From: Pseudomonadota bacterium | GTDB lineage: Bacteria > Pseudomonadota > Gammaproteobacteria > CAMYNG01 | Reading direction: 5' to 3' | DNA: 5,017 nucleotides | Assembly (NCBI GenBank): GCA_020347585.1 | Contig: CP070733.1 | Location: forward strand, 92,280 to 97,296 | Part shown: piece by piece, positions 1-5,017 of the stretch | Position numbering within the stretch: position 1 is the first letter of the stretch | Layout: each line of letters opens with the position of its first letter | The notes under the pieces: model-generated | What the model saw: the letters and a program-made list of their open reading frames with translations, nothing else | Told to the model about the DNA's origin: nothing | The model's database searches: none | Position numbers and translations under genes: made by a program

Positions 1-59
1 ACATCCGCGGCATGCTTGCCGACCGGCCTCAGGCCTGCAAAGGGACTTATCAGGGTCAT
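1..59 (-). CDS. N-terminus of a DUF1015-like family protein (partial, runs off the left edge)
   Basis: Reading the minus strand from the ATG at 59-57 gives an open frame to the window edge that begins MTLISPFAGLRP and continues with a Lys-His-Ala-Ala-Asp stretch. The pattern 'I-x-PF-x-GLRP' followed within a few residues by Ala-rich sequence and Val matches my memory of how DUF1015 family proteins begin (typically a PF-x-GLRP motif leading to a VAAPPYDV motif). The second motif would lie just outside the window, so the assignment rests on about 20 residues. The family has no firmly established biochemical role that I can name. There is no other in-frame start immediately upstream, and no strong Shine-Dalgarno sequence is visible ahead of the ATG. 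The gene is divergent from the cyclase gene, leaving 92 bases between the two starts. Chance similarity over so short a stretch is the main alternative. Confidence 0.55.
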   Translation of the reverse strand, partial: MTLISPFAGLRPVGKHAAD

Positions 60-91
60 GGTGTCGTCACTTTGGAATCTTTGGCGAAAAC

Positions 92-112
92 CCGGGCATT
101 GTACACACCCGG
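92..112. repeat. Short inverted repeat CCGGG-N11-CCCGG
   Basis: CCGGG at 92-96 and CCCGG at 108-112 are exact reverse complements separated by 11 bases, and the spacer contains the palindrome TGTACA (100-105). The arms are short and GC-rich, so chance occurrence is quite possible in this genome. The position, between two divergent genes and over the candidate -10 element, is where an operator would be expected. I do not recognise it as a known regulator's site. Confidence 0.3.
98..103 (-). promoter_or_regulatory. Possible -10 element (TACAAT) for the minus-strand DUF1015-like gene
   Basis: On the minus strand these bases read TACAAT, five of six matches to the sigma-70 -10 consensus. They would place transcription start near position 91 and leave a leader of about 30 bases before the ATG at 59. 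No good -35 hexamer is found at 16-18 bp spacing, so the call is tentative. The element lies inside the spacer of the inverted repeat at 92-112. Confidence 0.25.
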
Positions 113-151
113 CCAAGCTACCGCGATTGGTCCACGCACGGGGGTATACAC

Positions 152-1762
152 GTGAGCACGCCGATACCGGACAAGCGTGGCCCGGATGCCGATCCCCGCT
201 TCGAGGGTGTGCCAGCAGAAACGGCGCTGACCGTCATCGAGAAGCCGCGACTCCGAGGCCGCATCGTCCCGGCAATCCGCAATGCCTTCAGCCTGGTCGT
301 GGAGAAATACCAGTGCACGCCGCTTGCCTACAAGCTGGCATTCTTCATCACGCTACTGGTCGTTTGCTGCATGATGCTGTTCGGCATCATCCTGGTGCAG
401 CAACAGACGCGCCTGCTGGATACGCAGATCAGCGAACAGGGCAGCACCCTGGTACGCCTGATGGCAGAGTCGGCCAAGGAACCGCTGCTGGCGGATGACG
501 AGCTTGCCCTGGACGCCATCGCCAGGAGTTTCTCCGGCGGCGACAGCGTACTCGGGACCGCGATCATCGCCCTGGATGGCAAGATCATCTCCCGCTCCGG
601 CGTACTGCATGAAAGCAGCAAAATCCTCCCCTACCCGCTGCATGAACTGCTCGCCATCGAAGGTGGCGGCCTGCAAAAATGGCAGTGGCAAACGGAAACT
701 GAACCGCAGCCTGTCAACGTGATTTCCTTCATGCAGCCGGTCCGGTTCCAGGGTATCTCGGCCGGCCATGCCCTGGTGACGTTCAACCAGTCCGAAATGC
801 AGTCCTTTACCCGGCGCGTCATACATACCATCACGGCCGCAACGCTGCTGATCATCTGCCTGGGCATCGGCATGGCCTTTGCACTCGGTCGCCACATCAC
901 GCAGCCGATCGACAAACTGGTGGAGGCCAGTTACGCCATCGGCAACGGTGACTATGCCTACCGCTTCAAGGAACGGCGCCGCGATGAACTCGGCCTGCTC
1001 ATGGAAGCCTTCAACGACATGGCCAGGGGCATGCTCGAGCGTTCACAGGTGAAGAATGCCCTCTCCCGCTACGTCTCGGAAGGCGTTGCACAGAAGATTC
1101 TCTCCAACCTGGGCCAGGTGGAACTCGGCGGCAAGCAGGTCGAGGGGTCGGTGGTGTTTGCCGATATCATGGGCTTCACCAGCATCAGCGAAACCACGGA
1201 TCCGGAAGACCTCGTCTGCATGCTCAATCGTTATTTCTCGCTGATCACCCTGGCCTGTGAAGCGAACAACGGTATCGTCGACAAGTACATGGGTGACGGC
1301 GTGATGCTGGTGTTCGGTACGCTGGAACCGGACGAAGACCATGCCTTTCATGCCGTTCGCTGCGCCCTGCTGATCCAGAAACTCATAGAAAACGAGAACC
1401 GCTCGCGCAAAAAGCAAGGCAAAATACCGATACGCTTCCGGGTAGGCATCAACACCGGCAAAATGCTTGCCGGCAACATGGGCTCACCAGAGCGCATGCA
1501 ATATACCGTCGTAGGCGATGCTGTGAATCTGGCGGCCCGCTTGTATGCGTTTGCCGACAGCGGACAGATCGTTATCACCGAGGATCTCTACAATGACCCC
1601 GAAGTGAAACCGCGTGTCGTGGCACAACGCCATGCCTCAATTGGAGTGCGGGGTCGCGAGGAGGCCGTGACAACGTACCTGGTCAGTGATCTGGCGCCGG
1701 CCCTGCAAGAGAAAATTGACGAACGCATTGAACGCATAGTCACAAGGATGCAAGCCGCATGA
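152..1762 (+). CDS. Membrane-anchored class III adenylate cyclase with extracytoplasmic sensor and HAMP domain
   Basis: This 536-residue protein should convert ATP to cAMP on the cytoplasmic face of the inner membrane. Domains in order: a cytoplasmic N-terminal tail (1-60); TM1 (about 61-83, with adjacent Cys72-Cys73); an extracytoplasmic sensor region (about 84-222); TM2 (about 224-246); HAMP (about 247-300, containing ITQPIDKL and the RRRDELGLLMEAFNDM helix); a linker (301-330); and a cyclase domain (about 331-512). Metal-binding aspartates are Asp338 (FADIMGFT) and Asp382 (KYMGDG). The base-selecting pair is Lys378 and Thr452 (YTVVGD), and the transition-state residues are Asn459 and Arg463 (VNLAAR). 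Lys/Thr is the pair of class IIIb adenylate cyclases, some of which respond to bicarbonate. Guanylate cyclases normally carry Glu at the Lys position. The GTG start at 152 is chosen because no ATG, GTG or TTG lies in frame between it and position 60, and a GGGGG run sits seven bases upstream. The stop overlaps the next gene by 4 bases. Leucine codons are almost all CTN other than CTA, unlike the downstream gene. Family and domain order are secure; the signal sensed is unknown. Confidence 0.93.
   Translation: MSTPIPDKRGPDADPRFEGVPAETALTVIEKPRLRGRIVPAIRNAFSLVVEKYQCTPLAYKLAFFITLLVVCCMMLFGIILVQQQTRLLDTQISEQGSTLVRLMAESAKEPLLADDELALDAIARSFSGGDSVLGTAIIALDGKIISRSGVLHESSKILPYPLHELLAIEGGGLQKWQWQTETEPQPVNVISFMQPVRFQGISAGHALVTFNQSEMQSFTRRVIHTITAATLLIICLGIGMAFALGRHITQPIDKLVEASYAIGNGDYAYRFKERRRDELGLLMEAFNDMARGMLERSQVKNALSRYVSEGVAQKILSNLGQVELGGKQVEGSVVFADIMGFTSISETTDPEDLVCMLNRYFSLITLACEANNGIVDKYMGDGVMLVFGTLEPDEDHAFHAVRCALLIQKLIENENRSRKKQGKIPIRFRVGINTGKMLAGNMGSPERMQYTVVGDAVNLAARLYAFADSGQIVITEDLYNDPEVKPRVVAQRHASIGVRGREEAVTTYLVSDLAPALQEKIDERIERIVTRMQAA
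1744..1748 (+). promoter_or_regulatory. Ribosome binding site of the lipoprotein gene (AAGGA), inside the cyclase coding sequence
   Basis: AAGGA lies 10 bases before the ATG at 1759 and 13 bases before the second, in-frame ATG at 1762. The spacing favours 1759 as the start, although the two choices differ by only one methionine. The site lies within the last codons of the cyclase gene and, with the ATGA stop/start overlap, implies translational coupling. Confidence 0.6.
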
Positions 1763-2892
1763 TGCAGGCGCGTGGCTACGCCCTAATACTGGTGTTGTTC
1801 TTTCTGTCCGCGTGCACGACGGTGCCGACCACGCCGACGGAGGGCGACTTGGTCGCAACTGCCGAGGTGCTCGCCGCCGAGCGGAAGTTCGGCCAGGCGC
1901 TGGCAATGCTTGCCGACGTGACACTCGCGCATCCCCAGTATGGCCGCATCGCAGCTAAGCGACGCCAGATCGCTCAAAGTGCGGTGGCGTTCGAGACCGA
2001 CGTCGTTGGACAAGCACAAACGCTGGTTTCCACAGGCGACTGGGCCGCGGCCGGCCAGGTCTACGTCGCAGCGCTAGCTACCTATCCCCAAAGCGACGCT
2101 CTGCAGAGCGCCTATGCGGCGTTCAAGACCCAACGCGACAAGCGAGTGACTAGTCTTGAGCGGAATCTAGTGCTGCGGGAGGGAGAGTGGTTGGCTCACG
2201 ACTTGCCATTGCGTGAGGAATTGGTTCGCGCGGCTGAACCCGAACGCGCCGAAGAACAACTCATCCCGGCGAAACGCAAGCGAGCTGATGAGCTCGCCGC
2301 ACAACTCCACGTGGTCGGCCTCGAGGCTATGAACGAAAAGGACTTCGACCTCGCCGAACGCAGCCTGAACGCCGCCAACCAGTTACAGCCGAGCGCCGAG
2401 GTCCAACGCGCCTTGACCAGCCTGAACCGGATGCAGACGCAACTCAAGGAGCAGGCCCGCGCGGATCGTATGCGTCAGCAAGCCTATATTGATGAGAAAC
2501 GTAAAGCGGTGCTGTCGCGCCGAGTCGAGGAACGCAAGCAACGCAGTCAGGCCATCATTAAGGAGTACAACGATGCCTATAAGCGTGGCGATCTGCTGGA
2601 AGCGAGGCGCTTGACCGAAGAACTGTCGCTACTCGAGAGCTATCACCCGGACCTGCCAAAAATGCAGCAACAGGTGCAGGACGGGCTCGACGCGCATGTC
2701 AAACAAGGGCTCGAGAGAGGGCGTGAATTATATGCACAAGGCCGCATCGAGGATGCGCTCAAGGTATGGCGACCGTTGTTGCGCTATGACCCGGAAAACG
2801 TCGAGCTCAAAGACAACATCGCGCGTGCGCAGCGCGTTCTCGACAAGCTGCAACAGCTCAGTGAGGATTTGCCCGCCAAACCGGCGAAATAA
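1759..2892 (+). CDS. Lipoprotein with TPR-like repeats and central coiled coil
   Basis: This 377-residue protein begins with a short lipoprotein signal peptide: hydrophobic residues 8-16, then the lipobox Leu16-Ser17-Ala18-Cys19. Cys19 would be the lipidated first residue. Thr follows it rather than Asp, so under the enterobacterial +2 rule the protein would be sent to the outer membrane. After a Thr/Pro-rich tether (20-29) come helical hairpins resembling tetratricopeptide repeats at about 31-60, 84-115, 180-215, 268-298 and 315-350. The last, with GRELYAQGRIEDALKVW and then DPEN, is the clearest. Residues about 215-265 are rich in Gln, Arg, Lys and Glu and probably form a coiled coil. No catalytic motif is visible, so a scaffold or protein-binding role in the envelope is the reasonable reading. 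The 4-base overlap with the cyclase suggests the two products work together, perhaps through the cyclase's extracytoplasmic domain; this is inference. TTG and CTA leucine codons are far commoner than in the cyclase. I do not recognise a named family. Confidence 0.85.
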   Translation: MMQARGYALILVLFFLSACTTVPTTPTEGDLVATAEVLAAERKFGQALAMLADVTLAHPQYGRIAAKRRQIAQSAVAFETDVVGQAQTLVSTGDWAAAGQVYVAALATYPQSDALQSAYAAFKTQRDKRVTSLERNLVLREGEWLAHDLPLREELVRAAEPERAEEQLIPAKRKRADELAAQLHVVGLEAMNEKDFDLAERSLNAANQLQPSAEVQRALTSLNRMQTQLKEQARADRMRQQAYIDEKRKAVLSRRVEERKQRSQAIIKEYNDAYKRGDLLEARRLTEELSLLESYHPDLPKMQQQVQDGLDAHVKQGLERGRELYAQGRIEDALKVWRPLLRYDPENVELKDNIARAQRVLDKLQQLSEDLPAKPAK

Positions 2893-2918
2893 CTAGCAAC
2901 CAGCGACGAGTTGCTAGT
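2892..2918. terminator. Possible bidirectional terminator hairpin spanning both convergent stop codons
   Basis: ACTAGCAAC (2892-2900) and GTTGCTAGT (2910-2918) are perfect reverse complements, giving a 9-bp stem with a 9-base loop. The stem starts on the last base of the lipoprotein TAA and contains the whole parC TAG (2916-2914 on the minus strand). Its place between two converging genes suits a shared terminator. Against this, the stem is only moderately GC-rich and no run of T follows on the plus strand; on the minus strand only TATTTC follows. It may instead block 3' exonucleases or terminate weakly. Confidence 0.45.
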
Positions 2919-5017
2919 CGCCTGGCAATAGTCGATCGACATGGCGCAATCCGCGCGGCAACTTGTGGCCGCGTCGTCCACGCTCCCCTTGGTAGTGCTC
3001 CAGATCCGCAGTTTTCAATGTCAGGTGGCGTTTTCCTGCGCGCACAATCAGCTTCTGAGATTCATCCACGACCGTCACGGCGCTGACGTACTCATCGCGT
3101 TGTGCCGCCCGCGCCGCCGGAATATTGATTATCTTGATGCCCTTACCTTTGCCCAACACGGGCAGGTCAGCGAGTCGGTGAATCAACAGACGACCTTCAG
3201 TACTGGCGGCAGCAACCCATTGATGCTCATGATCGCTCACGGGCACCGGTGGCAATACGTTGGCACCCTTGGGCACTCGCAGCACCGCCTTGCCCCTCTT
3301 GTTACGCGTGATCAGATCTTCGAGTTTGGCAACAAATCCGTAGCCCGCATCCGTGACCAGCAGATAGAGTTGATTCAAGTTGCCGCACATCACGCCGGCA
3401 AAGCTAGCACCACTGGGCGGATTCAGCTTGCCAGTCAACGGTTCTCCCTGACCACGCGCGGATGGTAGGCCGTGTGCCGGTAACGCATAAGTGCGCCCGG
3501 TCGAATCGATGAATACTGCCAACTCGTTGCTGCGTCCACGCGCACTAGCGAGAAATGCGTCACCCGCCTTGTAATTTAGCGCTTCCGCGTCGATGTCGTG
3601 TCCTTTGGCGGCGCGCACCCAACCGTTCTCCGACAACACGACGGTGATCGGTTCGGCACCGACCAAGGTACTCTCATCCATCGCCTGCGCCGATGCTCGG
3701 GTGGTAATCGGCGAGCGTCGCGCATCACCAAACTTGTCGGCGACATCCTTGAGCTCGCGGCGTATCAGCGTTTTAAGTCGTCGGCTCGAACCAAGCGTCT
3801 TCTCCAAGTTGTCTCGCTCCTCGCTCAACTCGGCCTGCTCGCTGCGGATCTTCATCTCCTCCAAGCGCGCCAACTGGCGCAACCTGGTATCGAGGATGTA
3901 GTCTGCCTGTTCGTTCGACAGATCGAATCGAGCCATGAGCACCGCTTTGGGATTATCCTCGGTTCGAATGATGCGAATTACCTCATCGAGATTCAGGAAC
4001 GCGATCAGCAATCCGTCGAGCAAGTGCAGCCGCTGGCGCACGCGTTCGAGTCGGTACTCGAGCCGCCGCTTCACAGTGGCAATGCGGTAGGCCAACCCCT
4101 CATTGAGCAGCACGGCCAAGTTCTTGACCTGCGGGCGACCGTCGAGACCGATCATGTTGATGTTGACCCGATAGGTACGCTCGAGGTCTGTGGTCGCAAA
4201 CAAATGACTCATCAGCGCTTCGACGTCGACGCGATTCGAGCGCAGCTCCAACACCAAGCGAATCGGGCTCTCGTGATCCGACTCATCGCGCAGGTTTACC
4301 ACCATCGGCAGCTTGCGGGCATTCATCTGCGCAGCGATCTGCTCCAAGATCCGACCCGGTGATGCCTGGTGGGGTAACGCGGTGATGACGACATCACTCT
4401 CCTCTCGCTCGTAGCATGCCCGCATGCGCATCGTTCCGTTGCCGCTTTCATACATGCGAACGATATCCTCGCGCGGCGTGATAACCTCCGCTTCGGTTGG
4501 ATAATCGGGCCCCTGAATGTGCTCGCAGAGATCAGCGACGCTCGCCTTGGGCGATTCCAGCAAGTGGATGCACGCCGACACTACCTCGCGAAGATTGTGT
4601 GGCGGTATATCGGTCGCCATACCCACGGCGATACCCGTGGTACCGTTGAGCAAGACATGAGGCACCTGTGCGGGCAACAGAGTCGGTTCTTCGAGGGTGC
4701 CATCGAAATTCGGTTGCCAATCAACGGTTCCGTGACCAACCTCGGCGAGCAACAATTCGGCGAACGCCGACAGCCGTGCTTCGGTATAGCGCATCGCGGC
4801 AAAGGACTTCGGCTCATCGGGCGAGCCCCAGTTGCCCTGCCCCTCGACTAAGGGATAGCGATACGAAAAGGGCTGCGCCATGAGCACCATGGCTTCATAG
4901 CAAGCCTGGTCGCCATGCGGGTGATACTTACCCAGCACGTCGCCCACTGTGCGGGCCGACTTCTTGAACTTGTTACCCGCCTTCAGACCGAGTTCGGACA
5001 TGGCGTAAACGATTCGC
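2914..5017 (-). CDS. parC: DNA topoisomerase IV subunit A (ParC), 5' end outside the window
   Basis: ParC is the DNA-breaking subunit of topoisomerase IV, which with ParE (not in this window) unlinks daughter chromosomes. The frame stays open through the right edge, reading RIVYA before the Met at 5001-4999. That Met is equivalent to residue 49 of E. coli ParC and is internal, so about 43 codons are missing. Numbering from it (add 48 for E. coli): the winged-helix and quinolone-determining region spans about 13-75; the catalytic pair is Arg71-Tyr72 (E. coli Arg119-Tyr120); the DNA-intercalating Ile is Ile124 (E. coli Ile172). The tower and coiled-coil regions follow to about 430, then a beta-pinwheel C-terminal domain (about 448-690) ending GERGRRG. 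The GyrA box (QRRGGKG) is absent, and the FATTDLERTYRVNINMIGLDGRP segment matches ParC rather than GyrA. Total length would be about 743 residues, against 752 in E. coli. Gln32 replaces the E. coli Ser80 equivalent, while Asp31 and Glu36 (Asp79, Glu84) are kept. It is convergent with the lipoprotein gene, with 21 bases between them. Confidence 0.97.
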   Translation of the reverse strand, partial: RIVYAMSELGLKAGNKFKKSARTVGDVLGKYHPHGDQACYEAMVLMAQPFSYRYPLVEGQGNWGSPDEPKSFAAMRYTEARLSAFAELLLAEVGHGTVDWQPNFDGTLEEPTLLPAQVPHVLLNGTTGIAVGMATDIPPHNLREVVSACIHLLESPKASVADLCEHIQGPDYPTEAEVITPREDIVRMYESGNGTMRMRACYEREESDVVITALPHQASPGRILEQIAAQMNARKLPMVVNLRDESDHESPIRLVLELRSNRVDVEALMSHLFATTDLERTYRVNINMIGLDGRPQVKNLAVLLNEGLAYRIATVKRRLEYRLERVRQRLHLLDGLLIAFLNLDEVIRIIRTEDNPKAVLMARFDLSNEQADYILDTRLRQLARLEEMKIRSEQAELSEERDNLEKTLGSSRRLKTLIRRELKDVADKFGDARRSPITTRASAQAMDESTLVGAEPITVVLSENGWVRAAKGHDIDAEALNYKAGDAFLASARGRSNELAVFIDSTGRTYALPAHGLPSARGQGEPLTGKLNPPSGASFAGVMCGNLNQLYLLVTDAGYGFVAKLEDLITRNKRGKAVLRVPKGANVLPPVPVSDHEHQWVAAASTEGRLLIHRLADLPVLGKGKGIKIINIPAARAAQRDEYVSAVTVVDESQKLIVRAGKRHLTLKTADLEHYQGERGRRGHKLPRGLRHVDRLLPGD

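Larger units (their letters stand above)
60..151. other. Divergent intergenic region
   Basis: This 92-base gap lies between two outward-facing starts, so it must carry the promoter of at least the cyclase operon and probably of the DUF1015-like gene. I found a plausible -10 element only for the minus-strand gene. No plus-strand -35/-10 pair at 16-18 bp spacing convinced me. A GGGGG run at 140-144, seven bases before the GTG at 152, is the best ribosome-binding candidate for the cyclase and is weak. A small GC-rich inverted repeat sits at 92-112. Confidence 0.6.

Noticed and set aside
60..151. CRP-cAMP binding site that would make the cyclase self-regulated
   Set aside because: No TGTGA-N6-TCACA-like pair with acceptable matches is present in the intergenic region.
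16..498. Plus-strand open frame of 160 codons overlapping the cyclase start
   Set aside because: It runs through the divergent intergenic region and then out of frame with the cyclase. Its translation is rich in Arg, His, Pro and Gly, and no domain is visible.
353..895. Minus-strand open frame of 180 codons inside the cyclase gene
   Set aside because: It is antisense to the cyclase sensor and second membrane helix, has no recognisable domain and is explained by low stop frequency opposite GC-rich coding sequence.
152..1762. Guanylate cyclase as the activity of the HAMP cyclase
   Set aside because: The base-selecting position carries Lys378 (KYMGDG) with Thr452, the adenylate type; guanylate cyclases normally have Glu and Cys or similar there.
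2892..2925. H-type pseudoknot made from the two overlapping stems at the convergent stop codons
   Set aside because: The stems share bases and the connecting loops would have essentially no nucleotides to cross the grooves, so the two folds are better seen as mutually exclusive.
2941..3468. Plus-strand open frame of 175 codons opposite parC
   Set aside because: It lies wholly antisense to the strongly conserved ParC C-terminal domain, shows no recognisable domain, and is of the kind expected opposite GC-rich coding DNA.
3598..4362. Plus-strand open frame of 254 codons opposite parC
   Set aside because: Long, but antisense to the ParC tower and coiled-coil regions. Its residues (rich in His, Gln, Arg, Leu) reflect the complement of the parC codons, and no motif or good ribosome site supports it.
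2914..5017. Assignment of the topoisomerase subunit as GyrA instead of ParC
   Set aside because: The GyrA box is absent, the projected length (about 743) fits ParC, and the central and C-terminal sequence follows E. coli ParC closely.

Overview
This window looks like chromosomal DNA from a GC-rich (roughly 58-60% by eye) proteobacterium, most likely a gammaproteobacterium. The main evidence is a ParC (topoisomerase IV subunit A) that closely resembles the E. coli protein along its whole visible length. Nothing resembling a phage, transposon, integron, CRISPR array, tRNA or rRNA is visible, and nearly all of the DNA is coding.

Layout from left to right. (1) Positions 1-59, minus strand, hold the first 19 complete codons of a gene that leaves the window and resembles the N-terminus of DUF1015 family proteins. 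(2) Positions 60-151 are a short divergent intergenic region with a small inverted repeat and a possible promoter. (3) Positions 152-1762, plus strand, encode a membrane-anchored class III nucleotide cyclase: cytoplasmic tail, TM, extracytoplasmic sensor, TM, HAMP, catalytic domain. All expected catalytic residues are present and the Lys/Thr specificity pair points to an adenylate cyclase of the IIIb type. (4) Positions 1759-2892, plus strand, overlap the cyclase by 4 bases and encode a 377-residue lipoprotein with TPR-like helical repeats and a central charged coiled-coil segment. (5) Positions 2893-2913 separate this gene from parC, which is convergent. A perfect 9-bp inverted repeat covers both stop codons. 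(6) Positions 2914-5017, minus strand, hold parC, which lacks only about the first 43 codons.

How the genes may work together. The cyclase and lipoprotein are translationally coupled and probably form one envelope-to-cAMP signalling unit: the lipoprotein would sit in the envelope, on the same side as the cyclase's sensor domain. That partnership is inferred from gene order and topology alone. parC and the DUF1015-like gene are probably just neighbours.

The points most worth a second look are a sharp change in leucine codon choice at the cyclase/lipoprotein junction, the uncharacterised cyclase-lipoprotein pair itself, Gln at the ParC position equivalent to E. coli Ser80 (a quinolone-contact site), and the hairpin over the two convergent stop codons. 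I did not see a clearly new defence or mobile system here.
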